Positions 24,109-31,980 of a stretch of DNA of 45,062 nucleotides are shown here, in pieces. A program made the position numbers and the translations under genes. Origin of the DNA: Paenibacillus solanacearum (GTDB taxonomy: Bacteria > Bacillota > Bacilli > Paenibacillales > NBRC-103111); NCBI RefSeq assembly GCF_910593845.1, contig NZ_CAJVAS010000049.1, positions 1-45,062 of the forward strand, in the 5' to 3' direction. Numbering within the stretch: the stretch's first letter is position 1; each line of letters starts with the position of its first letter. The notes beneath the pieces were generated by a model, which made no database searches, was not told the DNA's origin, and saw nothing but the letters and a program-made list of their open reading frames with translations.

Positions 24109-25443
24109 ATGAAATTAACGACGCATGAAGTTAGACCGGATACCCGGGATCGCGCGGTATTGGTCAGTCTGGTGACGCCCGAGCTGAAAAGACAGGACGC
24201 GTTCGACGCGGACTATTCGCTGGCCGAGCTGATCAGCCTGGCGGAGACGGCGCAGGTTGACGTGATGGGGACGTTGACCCAGAATAAGGAATACGCGGAT
24301 TCCAAATGGTTTATCGGGAAAGGCAAGGCGGAAGAACTCAAAACGCTGATCGGCGAGACGGACGCCAATACCGCTATCTTCGATCAGGAACTGTCCGGGG
24401 CGCAGGTGAGAAATCTCGAGCAGTTTTTGGATGTAAAAATCATCGACCGCACACAGCTCATTCTCGACATCTTCGCCCAGCGCGCCAAAACGCGCGAAGG
24501 GATTATTCAGGTCGAGCTCGCACAGCTCAGCTACTTGCTGCCGCGGCTGTCGGGCCACGGCAAAAACTTGTCTCGGCTTGGCGGCGGGATCGGCACCAGA
24601 GGTCCGGGGGAATCGAAGCTCGAAACGGACCGAAGACATATTCGCAACCGCATCAGCGAGTTGAAACGGCAACTGCAGGAGGTTGTACGGCATCGCAACC
24701 TGCATCGCGAGCGGCGCAAGGAAACAGGCGTTTATCAGGTTGCGCTTGTCGGATATACGAATGCGGGCAAATCGACGATGCTGAAGCAGCTGACCCATAC
24801 GGACGTTTTTGTGGAAAACCAGCTGTTCGCCACGCTGGATCCGACATCCCGGGCACTGAAGCTACCGGGCGGAGCGGACATCGTGCTGACCGATACGGTC
24901 GGATTTATTCAAAATTTGCCGCATGATCTCGTAGCGGCGTTCCGCGCCACGCTGGAGGAGGCCAATGAAGCCGATCTCATCCTCCATGTTGTGGACAGCT
25001 CTTCGGAGATGATGCCGACCCAGATGAAGGTCGTCGATCAGGTGCTGGAGGAGCTTGGCGCACACGGGAAGGAACGCATTACGCTGTTCAACAAGATCGA
25101 CCTGTGCCCTCCGGGTCAGGAGGAGATGCTGACGACGGAGGGTGAGTTTCTTCGCCTCTCCGCATACAACGAAGCGGATTTGGATCGAGTCAGAGAACTG
25201 CTCGAGCGCAAGCTGATGAGCGACAGCCGCGTCTATCGCATTCCGGCCGATAAAGGCGATGTGATCTCGCTCGTTTACCGGGTCGGCGAAGTGCTGGAGA
25301 ACGAGGTGGACGGCAGCGACATGCTCTTCAAAGTTCGACTGAACAACAAGGAATTTGGTAAAATCGGATACATGCTTGCCGCGTACGACGCGGCGCGGCT
25401 TGCGCAAGGAGAACCCGGGGGAGAGACGACCAATCATGTTTAA
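24109..25443 (+). CDS. hflX: GTPase HflX
   Basis: 444 aa; ribosome-associated GTPase that splits stalled or hibernating ribosomes in stress. The N-terminal HflX domain (about 15-190) ends in GIGTRGPGESKLETDRR, followed by a coiled-coil arm and the GTPase domain: G1 GYTNAGKST (about 209), G3 DTVGF and G4 NKID. The ATG at 24109 (MKLTTHEVRPDT) has AAAGGAG eleven bases upstream. It corresponds to ynbA of B. subtilis, where the next gene is also ynbB, and here the two overlap by eight bases. Confidence 0.95.
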   Translation: MKLTTHEVRPDTRDRAVLVSLVTPELKRQDAFDADYSLAELISLAETAQVDVMGTLTQNKEYADSKWFIGKGKAEELKTLIGETDANTAIFDQELSGAQVRNLEQFLDVKIIDRTQLILDIFAQRAKTREGIIQVELAQLSYLLPRLSGHGKNLSRLGGGIGTRGPGESKLETDRRHIRNRISELKRQLQEVVRHRNLHRERRKETGVYQVALVGYTNAGKSTMLKQLTHTDVFVENQLFATLDPTSRALKLPGGADIVLTDTVGFIQNLPHDLVAAFRATLEEANEADLILHVVDSSSEMMPTQMKVVDQVLEELGAHGKERITLFNKIDLCPPGQEEMLTTEGEFLRLSAYNEADLDRVRELLERKLMSDSRVYRIPADKGDVISLVYRVGEVLENEVDGSDMLFKVRLNNKEFGKIGYMLAAYDAARLAQGEPGGETTNHV

Positions 25444-26698
25444 GGAACAGGTGCTTGGCTTGATGGATCAAGCCGAGCTTCAAATTGAAGGAAGGCTGAA
25501 AGCGATCGACCGGATCGTCGACCGCAATCAGTGGAAGGTCATTCGCGCCTTCCAGAAGCATAAAGTCAGCGATTACCATTTTGCCGGCTCAACCGGCTAT
25601 GGTTACAACGACAGGGGGCGAGAGGTGCTGGATTTGGTGTATGCCGACGTCTTCGGCGCGGAGGCGGCGCTGGTGCGGCCGCATTTCGTGTCGGGCACGC
25701 ATACGATCGGCACCGCCTTGTTCGGCGTATTGCGGCCTGGTGACGAGCTTCTGATGATCACGGGGAGACCTTACGATACACTGCACAAGGTGATCGGCAA
25801 GCCGGGCGACGGACTCGGCTCGCTGCAGGACTTTGGAATCCGGTACGAGGAGGTCGCGCTCCGGGAGGACGGTTCGCCGGATTACGAGAACATTGCCCGC
25901 CGCATTGGCGCCGGCACGCGGGTCATCGGCATTCAGCGGTCACGCGGTTATTCGTGGCGCCCTTCCTTCACCGTGGAACAGATCGCGGAGATGGTCCGTT
26001 TCGTCAAGGAGATCAAGCCCGATGTGGTCGTGTTCGTCGATAACTGCTACGGGGAGTTTACGGAGCTGACCGAGCCTACGGAAGTCGGCGTCGATCTGAT
26101 GGCCGGCTCGCTGATCAAAAATCCGGGCGGAGGCCTTGCAGCAACCGGCGGATATATCGCTGGCAAAGCCAAGTATGTAGAGCTGGCGTCATACCGGCTA
26201 ACCGCGCCCGGGATCGGCGGGGAAGTCGGCGCAATGCTCGGAACGACCCGTTCGATCTACCAAGGGTTGTTTTTGGCCCCGCATCTGGTCGGACAAGCGG
26301 TGAAGGGCTCAGTCTTCGCGGCCTCGGTCTTCGAGCGGCTCGGCTTCGTTACGCATCCGCGCTGGAACGATCCGCGGACAGATTTGATTCAGGCGATCCG
26401 ATTTACCGGACCAGAGCATTTGATCGCCTTCGTTCAAGGAATTCAGCAGGCGGCGGCGGTGGACGCGCATGTGGTCCCCGAGCCGTGGGACATGCCTGGC
26501 TACGAGCATCCGGTCATTATGGCGGCCGGTACGTTCATCCAGGGGGGAAGCCTGGAGCTGTCGGCCGATGCGCCGATCCGGGAGCCGTATATCGCCTATA
26601 TGCAGGGAGGCTTGACGTACTCCCATTGCAAAATGGGCGTGCTTACCGCATTGCAGAACATGATCGACCGGGGGCTGCTGCATCTGGAAGAAAATTAA
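25436..26698 (+). CDS. ynbB: Methionine gamma-lyase family protein (YnbB, 'aluminium resistance protein')
   Basis: 420 aa, PLP-dependent fold type I protein. FVDNCYGEFTE (about 199-209) holds the cofactor-binding Asp and MAGSLIKNPGGG (about 221-232) the Schiff-base Lys; HFVSGTHTIG is also typical. The family is often labelled aluminium resistance, but its reaction is not established; relation to Cys/Met-metabolism lyases is by homology only. The ATG overlaps the hflX stop codon (ATGTTTAA), with GGGGGAG upstream, so they are co-translated. The order hflX-ynbB-glnR-glnA is that of B. subtilis. Confidence 0.93.
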   Translation: MFKEQVLGLMDQAELQIEGRLKAIDRIVDRNQWKVIRAFQKHKVSDYHFAGSTGYGYNDRGREVLDLVYADVFGAEAALVRPHFVSGTHTIGTALFGVLRPGDELLMITGRPYDTLHKVIGKPGDGLGSLQDFGIRYEEVALREDGSPDYENIARRIGAGTRVIGIQRSRGYSWRPSFTVEQIAEMVRFVKEIKPDVVVFVDNCYGEFTELTEPTEVGVDLMAGSLIKNPGGGLAATGGYIAGKAKYVELASYRLTAPGIGGEVGAMLGTTRSIYQGLFLAPHLVGQAVKGSVFAASVFERLGFVTHPRWNDPRTDLIQAIRFTGPEHLIAFVQGIQQAAAVDAHVVPEPWDMPGYEHPVIMAAGTFIQGGSLELSADAPIREPYIAYMQGGLTYSHCKMGVLTALQNMIDRGLLHLEEN

Positions 26699-26841
26699 TG
26701 CCTTCGTTTTCAGAGTTGGGCGGCAAGTGATGCTGGTTGGCGAATGATCGCCCTCGCCCCCAGAATGATCCATGCGGAAGGAATACGGAGAAAAGCGCTT
26801 TCTGTAAAAAATGCTGACATATGGCATAAACCTAACACGAC

Positions 26842-26870
26842 TTGACACGTTTTATGTTCGAGGTTACAAT
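26842..26870 (+). promoter_or_regulatory. Sigma-A promoter of glnR-glnA
   Basis: TTGACA (26842-26847), 17-bp spacer and TACAAT (26865-26870): close to ideal. It lies 34 bp before the glnR start. I looked for a GlnR/TnrA box (TGTNAN7TNACA) and found only half-sites such as TAACA at 26833. Confidence 0.85.
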
Positions 26871-26903
26871 AGGATCAGGTTCATGTGTTTAGGAGTGATG
26901 GTC

Positions 26904-27317
26904 ATGACTGATGATATCCGCAGAAATATGGCGCTTTTCCCGATCGGGATCGTGATGAAGCTGACGGATTTGACCGCCAGACAAATTCGATACTATGAGC
27001 AGCACGAGCTCATTATTCCCGCCCGGACCGGAGGCAATCAACGTTTGTATTCCTTTAATGATGTGGAGCGTCTGCTCGAGATCAAGGATTTGATCGAGAA
27101 AGGCGTCAACATTGCCGGAATCAAGCAGGTGCTGCTCCCGTTATCCAAAGATTCCGAAGAAGCGACGGTTATTAACGAGCATTCGGAAGTAAAGCGCAGA
27201 GAAATGACGGATACGCAGCTGCATAAGATGCTCAAGCAGCAGCTTCTCGGCGGCGGTAAACGTCCGAATCATGTGTCGCTGATTCAAGGCGAGCTTTCCC
27301 GCTTTTTTAGAAAGTAA
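26904..27317 (+). CDS. glnR: MerR-family nitrogen regulator GlnR
   Basis: 137 aa; represses glutamine synthetase and other nitrogen genes when glutamine is plentiful, through interaction with feedback-inhibited GlnA. The MerR winged helix starts at FPIGIVMKLTDLTARQIRYYE (helix pair split near residue 25), followed by NQRLYSFNDVERLLEI. The C-terminal end GELSRFFRK matches the glutamine synthetase-responsive tail of Bacillus GlnR. The ATG at 26904 (MTDDIRRNMALFP) aligns with B. subtilis and has AGGAG eight bases upstream. It is directly followed by its partner glnA. Confidence 0.97.
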   Translation: MTDDIRRNMALFPIGIVMKLTDLTARQIRYYEQHELIIPARTGGNQRLYSFNDVERLLEIKDLIEKGVNIAGIKQVLLPLSKDSEEATVINEHSEVKRREMTDTQLHKMLKQQLLGGGKRPNHVSLIQGELSRFFRK

Positions 27318-27409
27318 AGCTTTCCGGAGCCGTCTAGCGTCATTTTACCGCAAGGCAATCGGACACGCTTTGTAACCATTGGACACCCGTTTAAGGAGGA
27401 GATTTCACA

Positions 27410-28747
27410 ATGACCGTAAATAAATACACCAAAGAAGATATTCTACGCATCGCCAAAGAACAGAATGTCCGATTCATCCGCTTGCAATTCACCGACCTGC
27501 TCGGCACGATCAAAAATGTGGAAATTCCGGTCAGCCAGCTGGAAAAGGCGCTCGACAACAAAATGATGTTCGACGGCTCTTCGATCGAGGGGTATGTTCG
27601 CATCGAGGAATCCGATATGTACTTATATCCCGATTTGGATACTTGGGTCGTGTTTCCGTGGGTTACGGAAGACCGGGTAGCCCGTTTGATTTGCGACATT
27701 TATTTGCCTGACGGCAGACCGTTCCCGGGCGACCCGCGCGGTATTCTGAAGTCGGCGCTCCAGGAAGCGGAAGAAATGGGCTTTACGGCGATGAACGTGG
27801 GGCCGGAGCCGGAGTTTTTCCTGTTCAAGACCGATGAGAAAGGCAATCCGACGATGGAGTTGAACGATCAGGGCGGATACTTCGACCTGGCTCCTACGGA
27901 TCTCGGCGAGAACTGCCGTCGCGAAATCGTTTTGACGCTGGAAGAAATGGGCTTTGAAATCGAGGCATCCCACCACGAAGTGGCACCGGGACAGCACGAG
28001 ATCGACTTCAAGTACGAGAGCGCGATCAAAGCGGCCGACCAGATTCAAACATTCAAGCTCGTCGTCAAGACGATCGCTAGACAGCACGGCCTGCACGCCT
28101 CGTTCATGCCGAAGCCGCTCTTCGGCGTCAACGGCTCCGGTATGCATTGCCACCAGTCGCTGTTCAAAGGCAAGGAAAACGCGTTCTACGATGAGAGCGA
28201 CAAGCTTGGTCTCAGCTCGACCGCACGTTACTATATGGCGGGCATTTTGAAGCATGCGCGGGCGTTCGCAGCCATTACGAACCCGACGGTCAACTCGTAC
28301 AAGCGCCTCGTGCCGGGCTACGAAGCGCCTTGCTACGTCGCGTGGTCGGCCAGCAACCGCAGTCCGATGATCCGGATCCCTGCATCCCGCGGGATGAGCA
28401 CGCGCGTGGAAGTGCGGAATCCCGACCCTGCGGCTAACCCGTATCTTGCGCTTGCCGTGATGCTGAAGGCAGGGCTCGACGGTATCAAGAACAAGACCCA
28501 GCTTCCACCTCCGACGGACCGCAACATTTACGTCATGACCGAAGAAGAGCGGGAAGAGCAAGGCATTCCGAGCTTGCCGGTCGATTTGAAGCAAGCGCTC
28601 GACGAGCTGCTCCGCGACGACGTCATCTGCGATGCGCTCGGCGAACATGCGCTGGCTCATTTCTACGAGCTGAAAGAAATCGAATGGGATATCTACCGCA
28701 CGCAGGTACATGCTTGGGAGCGGGAACAATACTTGACGCTGTACTAA
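27410..28747 (+). CDS. glnA: Glutamine synthetase type I-alpha
   Basis: 445 aa; makes glutamine from glutamate, ammonia and ATP as a dodecamer. Signatures include FDGSSIEGY (about 54-62), the metal-binding PEPEFFLF, the ATP region KPLFGVNGSGMH, NSYKRLVPGYEAP with the flap, and NRSPMIRIP. Length equals B. subtilis GlnA (444 aa), and there is no adenylylation Tyr loop extension, so this is the alpha type controlled by feedback inhibition and GlnR. The start has AAGGAGGAGA upstream. It lies 92 bp after glnR in one operon and ends at a very strong terminator. Confidence 0.98.
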   Translation: MTVNKYTKEDILRIAKEQNVRFIRLQFTDLLGTIKNVEIPVSQLEKALDNKMMFDGSSIEGYVRIEESDMYLYPDLDTWVVFPWVTEDRVARLICDIYLPDGRPFPGDPRGILKSALQEAEEMGFTAMNVGPEPEFFLFKTDEKGNPTMELNDQGGYFDLAPTDLGENCRREIVLTLEEMGFEIEASHHEVAPGQHEIDFKYESAIKAADQIQTFKLVVKTIARQHGLHASFMPKPLFGVNGSGMHCHQSLFKGKENAFYDESDKLGLSSTARYYMAGILKHARAFAAITNPTVNSYKRLVPGYEAPCYVAWSASNRSPMIRIPASRGMSTRVEVRNPDPAANPYLALAVMLKAGLDGIKNKTQLPPPTDRNIYVMTEEEREEQGIPSLPVDLKQALDELLRDDVICDALGEHALAHFYELKEIEWDIYRTQVHAWEREQYLTLY

Positions 28748-28773
28748 GAACAAAAGAACACGCTTTTCATACG

Positions 28774-28823
28774 AAACGTCCGTTTCGCGGCACGCGCTGC
28801 CGCTCGAAACGGACGTTTTTTTT
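28774..28823 (+). terminator. Strong terminator after glnA
   Basis: AAACGTCCGTTTCG (28774-28787) pairs perfectly with CGAAACGGACGTTT (28805-28818), followed by eight T residues in all. The loop contains a further CGGCA/TGCCG stem. Confidence 0.95.
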
Positions 28824-28877
28824 AGTGTTTGCACCGTGATCAAGCGCGGAAATCGATCGATATCTCGTTGTAAACTG

Positions 28878-28923
28878 AAAAAAATCCCTTTTGACTCGCT
28901 CGCACAGCGAATGCAAAAGGGAT
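28878..28923 (-). terminator. Terminator of lexA
   Basis: On the minus strand ATCCCTTTTG (28923-28914) pairs with CAAAAGGGAT (28893-28884), and a run of T follows (28884-28878). An inner TTCGC/GCGAG stem is also present. Confidence 0.92.
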
Positions 28924-28928
28924 GGAAA

Positions 28929-29549
28929 TTAGTGAACATTGCGGAATACGCCGATGACCTTGCCCAGAATCGTCACATGCTTGAGCCGGATCGGATCCAT
29001 CGTCGGATTCTCCGGCTGCAGGCGAACGTGGTCGCGCTCCTTGTAGAACGTCTTTACCGTTGCTTCGTCCTCTTCGGTCATGGCCACGACAATTTCCCCG
29101 TTGTTGGCGGTTTGCTGCTGCCGGACGATGACGTAATCCCCGTTGCGAATGCCTGCTTCGATCATACTTTCCCCAATAACGCTAAGCATAAACACGTTAT
29201 GATCACCGACGAAATGGGAAGGCAGAGGGAAATAGTCTTCGATGTTCTCTGTCGCCGTAATTGGCATACCGGCGGTAACGCGTCCGATGAGCGGCACTCT
29301 CGCCACCGATACGGCGAACGGACCTTCGCCGTCGCCGCCGTCGAGAATCTCGATCGCCCGCGGCTTGGTCGGGTCCCGGCGAATGAGCCCCTTCTTCTCC
29401 AGACGCTCCAGATGCCCATGAACGGTCGAGCTGGAAGCCAGTCCGACGGCTTCACCGATTTCTCTTACGGATGGAGGGTATCCTTTGTCTTTAACCTCAT
29501 TCTTGATGAAATCCAGAATCGCCTGCTGACGATTGGAAATCTTGCTCAT
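28929..29549 (-). CDS. lexA: SOS repressor LexA
   Basis: 206 aa; represses DNA-damage genes and is inactivated by RecA-stimulated self-cleavage. The N-terminal winged helix is at about 1-65. The cleavage bond is A93-G94 in VTAGMP, with catalytic S128 (GESM) and K166 (ATVKTF), each one or two residues from the B. subtilis positions. The ATG has TGGAGTG upstream. It diverges from yneA, and the 147-bp gap contains four LexA boxes, two of which lie in its own promoter, so it is autoregulated. Confidence 0.98.
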   Translation of the reverse strand: MSKISNRQQAILDFIKNEVKDKGYPPSVREIGEAVGLASSSTVHGHLERLEKKGLIRRDPTKPRAIEILDGGDGEGPFAVSVARVPLIGRVTAGMPITATENIEDYFPLPSHFVGDHNVFMLSVIGESMIEAGIRNGDYVIVRQQQTANNGEIVVAMTEEDEATVKTFYKERDHVRLQPENPTMDPIRLKHVTILGKVIGVFRNVH

Positions 29550-29585
29550 TTAGAATCACTCCATTTTTGGTAATCATTACTTAGA

Positions 29586-29614
29586 AGTATAGCACAGAAC
29601 CGGAGTTCGTACAA
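29586..29614 (-). promoter_or_regulatory. lexA promoter
   Basis: On the minus strand TTGTAC (29614-29609), 17-bp spacer and TATACT (29591-29586) with an extended TGC before it. A LexA box fills the spacer and another overlaps the -35. Confidence 0.75.
29596..29609. promoter_or_regulatory. LexA box 1
   Basis: AGAACCGGAGTTCG fits CGAAC-N4-GTTCG in 13 of its defined positions when read on either strand, with one end mismatch. It lies between the -35 and -10 of lexA. Confidence 0.75.
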
Positions 29615-29625
29615 ACATAAGTTCG
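29612..29625. promoter_or_regulatory. LexA box 2
   Basis: CAAACATAAGTTCG (CGAACTTATGTTTG on the minus strand) matches the CGAAC-N4-GTTYG pattern and overlaps the lexA -35. Confidence 0.85.
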
Positions 29626-29634
29626 AAAAATCTG

Positions 29635-29663
29635 TTGACACAAACACTTGTTCGTGTTAATTT
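29635..29663 (+). promoter_or_regulatory. yneA promoter
   Basis: TTGACA (29635-29640), 17-bp spacer and TAATTT (29658-29663). LexA box 3 occupies the spacer. Confidence 0.75.
29641..29654. promoter_or_regulatory. LexA box 3
   Basis: CAAACACTTGTTCG matches the pattern and sits exactly between the -35 and -10 of yneA, so binding should block RNA polymerase. Confidence 0.88.
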
Positions 29664-29669
29664 GAGAAC

Positions 29670-29683
29670 AGAACAAATGTTTG
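29670..29683. promoter_or_regulatory. LexA box 4
   Basis: AGAACAAATGTTTG lies at about the transcription start of yneA and just before its ribosome site. Boxes 2, 3 and 4 start at 29612, 29641 and 29670, an exact 29-bp spacing. Confidence 0.75.
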
Positions 29684-29696
29684 GGGGATGAAATTC

Positions 29697-30077
29697 ATGG
29701 TCCAGAATGTACAAGTTCTCAATCGTTATAATCACAGTGAACGTCAAGCTCCGCAGCGTGCGGATTTACATAGGACGAACAGGGGGCGAACGATTCGCCG
29801 AATTGTTGTGTTCGGCTTGCTTGTGCTTGCGCTCTTATCCGTGAGCGGGTTCGCATCAGCTTTCCTGGGGAACGAGGATGCATACGCGGCGACGGCATCG
29901 GCCAAACGCGCGATCGTATACGTCGAGCAAGGCGATACGCTTTGGAGCATTGCCCAGGAACATGCAGCTAACGGGGAAGATGTGCGCGATTACGTGTATA
30001 GAATGAAGAAGCTGAACAAATTGGGCAATGCCAAATTGCAAATCGGTCAGAAGCTTACTCTTCCATCGGGCAAGTAA
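29697..30077 (+). CDS. yneA: YneA-like SOS cell-division inhibitor with LysM domain
   Basis: 126 aa. A basic N-terminus and one membrane helix (about 37-57) precede an extracytoplasmic LysM domain (about 77-122): VYVEQGDTLWSIAQEH through LQIGQKLTLP. In B. subtilis YneA, made in the SOS response, delays septation; location opposite lexA behind two LexA boxes, topology and LysM all agree. The second ATG (29697) is chosen because GGGGG (29683-29687) lies nine bases upstream, while the first ATG (29688) touches it. The resolvase-like yneB that follows in B. subtilis is absent. Confidence 0.85.
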   Translation: MVQNVQVLNRYNHSERQAPQRADLHRTNRGRTIRRIVVFGLLVLALLSVSGFASAFLGNEDAYAATASAKRAIVYVEQGDTLWSIAQEHAANGEDVRDYVYRMKKLNKLGNAKLQIGQKLTLPSGK

Positions 30078-30148
30078 AGTCAGGTAAGATGACAGCCTGT
30101 CCGCGGCCGATCTCTTGACAACTGCTGGCCGTAATGTCAAAGTATTAA

Positions 30149-30157
30149 TGATATAGT
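30149..30157 (+). promoter_or_regulatory. Possible extended -10 upstream of the DUF896 gene
   Basis: TGATATAGT matches TGnTATAAT with one mismatch, 65 bp before the start codon. TTGACA at 30114 is too far away (32 bp) to be its -35. Confidence 0.4.
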
Positions 30158-30222
30158 CCCGTAATTTGGTTACCGGCGACTTTTCGAATGCTTAATGTTT
30201 GACAGAGGTCGGGAGGAACGTC

Positions 30223-30417
30223 ATGAAGGAATCGGAACACGATGAAACCGTGAGAAGAATTAACGAATTAGCCCGGAAAGCGAAAGCCGAGGGTTTGACC
30301 GATGAGGAGTTGGAGGAACGGAATGCGCTTCGCAAAAAGTACATTGATTCCTTCAAGTCGTCATTGCGCTCGCACTTGGAAAATATAAAATTCGTTGATG
30401 GCGATGAAGAGAAATAA
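30223..30417 (+). CDS. DUF896 family protein (YnzC-like)
   Basis: 64 aa. RINELARKAKAEGLTDEE, then ERNALRKKYIDSFKSSLRSHL and a short acidic end match the DUF896 family, small two-helix cytoplasmic proteins. In B. subtilis ynzC is in the SOS-induced yneA-yneB-ynzC operon; here the order yneA-ynzC is kept, but a possible promoter lies between them. Function is unknown. GGGAGG (30211-30216) is six bases before the ATG. Confidence 0.9.
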   Translation: MKESEHDETVRRINELARKAKAEGLTDEELEERNALRKKYIDSFKSSLRSHLENIKFVDGDEEK

Positions 30418-30518
30418 AGCCGAAGCCAGGCCGCATGATTGTACTTCGCGGCGCGGTGGCGCAATAATCGATTCATCCCGCGGTTTTTACTGCAAATGAA
30501 TGCATAAGGGGTAAAACT

Positions 30519-31028
30519 ATGTCGCGCAAGTGGGAACGAATGGTTCGAAAGAATACGAAGACGACAAACAAAAGCAGGCAGAAGAGCGGGCAGCCCAGAA
30601 TTTCGGAGATACAGTCCGATGGCTCGGTTACGCTGAAAGGAAGAAGCTGGTTTTTGCCGATGTTGTTAATGGCTACGGGAGTGTTTTGCTTAATTTCCTT
30701 CCGCGGGATCGCAGGACAAGATAACTTATACTGGATCACGGGAATAAGCTACATTTTCTTGGCGGTGCTGATTTATTATGTGCGGCGGCCTTTCATCAAG
30801 ATTGGAAAAAATGCGCTGACCTCTCGTCGCTTTGGTGGAGACCGGACCATTGAAGCTTCTCAAATCAATGAAATCACCGTCAGCAAAGATGCGGTCACCG
30901 TCCAAATCAAACCCAAGGGTAACCGTTGGGTATTTACCCGTTTATACAACCGGTTTCAGATGGACGAGCTGAGCGGAAAGATCAAGGAATTCGCCGCCAA
31001 AAATAATGTTGCGCTGAAAGAAGAATAG
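30519..31028 (+). CDS. Two-helix membrane protein of unknown function
   Basis: 169 aa. I do not recognise it. A very basic N-terminus (about 1-30, many Lys/Arg/Thr) is followed by two predicted membrane helices (about 45-63 and 71-90) and a soluble C-terminal part of 75 residues. The C-terminal part has alternating strands (FIKIGKNALTSRRFGG, EITVSKDAVTVQIKPKG) and a final helix, an arrangement seen in bacterial PH-like membrane proteins. Both termini would be cytoplasmic by the positive-inside rule. AAGGGG precedes the ATG, and codon use matches its neighbours, so it is probably a real gene. Confidence 0.8.
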   Translation: MSRKWERMVRKNTKTTNKSRQKSGQPRISEIQSDGSVTLKGRSWFLPMLLMATGVFCLISFRGIAGQDNLYWITGISYIFLAVLIYYVRRPFIKIGKNALTSRRFGGDRTIEASQINEITVSKDAVTVQIKPKGNRWVFTRLYNRFQMDELSGKIKEFAAKNNVALKEE

Positions 31029-31077
31029 AACTAACGTTAGAACAGAATGGGATCATTTCGGGGGAGAAGAGATCAGG

Positions 31078-31869
31078 ATGACGATTAAAGCGGTACTGTT
31101 CGATTTGGATGATACGTTATTGTGGGACGAGCGAAGCGTTAAGGAAGCGTTTCGGGCGACATGCGAGGAAGCGGCGAAGCACTATACGCTCGAGCCGGAA
31201 TCATTGGAAGAGTCGGTTCGGCGGGAAGCAAGAGCGCTGTATGAGACTTACGAAACGTTTCCGTTTACGAAGATGATCGGGATTAATCCGTTTGAAGGGC
31301 TATGGGCAAATTTCACGGAAGGCAAGCAGGAGCAGTTCCGCAAGCTTCAGGCGCTTGCTCCCGGTTATCGGAAGCAGTCGTGGACACGCGGTCTGCAAGC
31401 GCTCGGGATCGACGATGAGCAGCTTGGAAGCCGTCTGGCCGAGATGTTCCCTGCCGAGCGCCGCAACCGTCCGATCGTATACGAAGAAACATTCGAGGTG
31501 CTGGGCCAGTTGAAAGAGAAGTACAAGCTGCTGCTGCTGACGAACGGTTCGCCTGACCTGCAGAAGGAAAAGCTGGCCGGCGTGCCGCAGCTTGCACCGT
31601 ATTTCGAGCACATCGTCATCTCTGGCGAGTTCGGGGAGGGCAAGCCAGCAGCCTCCATCTTCGAACATGCCATGAAACTGCTTGAGATCGGGCCGGAAGA
31701 GGGCGTCATGATCGGAGATAAGCTGACTACCGACATCCTTGGATCCAACACTGTCGGCATGCGCAATATGTGGATTAACCGCCACGACTTGCCGCGGACG
31801 AATATTGAGCCGGCTTTCGAGATCACAAGCTTAAGAGAAATTCAGAGTGTCATCGATCGAATGGCGTAA
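31078..31869 (+). CDS. HAD family hydrolase
   Basis: 263 aa. Motif I FDLDDTLLW (about 8-16), motif II TNGSPDLQ (about 159), the motif III Lys in GEGKPAASIF, and motif IV IGDKLTTDILGSNTVGM are complete. The cap region of about 110 residues is all helical. Subfamily IA; the substrate is unknown. GGGGAG lies about 12 bases before the ATG. A palindrome CTAACGTTAG (31029-31038) sits in the 49-bp gap upstream. It ends in a good terminator. Confidence 0.92.
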   Translation: MTIKAVLFDLDDTLLWDERSVKEAFRATCEEAAKHYTLEPESLEESVRREARALYETYETFPFTKMIGINPFEGLWANFTEGKQEQFRKLQALAPGYRKQSWTRGLQALGIDDEQLGSRLAEMFPAERRNRPIVYEETFEVLGQLKEKYKLLLLTNGSPDLQKEKLAGVPQLAPYFEHIVISGEFGEGKPAASIFEHAMKLLEIGPEEGVMIGDKLTTDILGSNTVGMRNMWINRHDLPRTNIEPAFEITSLREIQSVIDRMA

Positions 31870-31875
31870 TAAGGA

Positions 31876-31912
31876 AAGCCCGCAGGCGACTGAATGTCTG
31901 CGGGCTTCTCTT
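31876..31912 (+). terminator. Terminator after the HAD gene
   Basis: AAGCCCGCAG (31876-31885) pairs perfectly with CTGCGGGCTT (31898-31907), followed by CTCTTCT. Confidence 0.85.
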
Positions 31913-31980
31913 CTATCCGATGGGATCGTGCGGTCGGATGCACCATGCGATTCTGGTCGCACGTAAATCGCTGCGGTTGC

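Noticed and set aside
26780..27409. GlnR/TnrA operator (TGTNAN7TNACA) before glnR or glnA
   Set aside because: Only half-sites were found; no 17-bp site fits, so autoregulation is assumed from the family, not seen.
28836..29573. Long open frame on the plus strand opposite lexA
   Set aside because: It is the complement of lexA, includes both terminators' flanks, and has no ribosome site or recognisable protein features.
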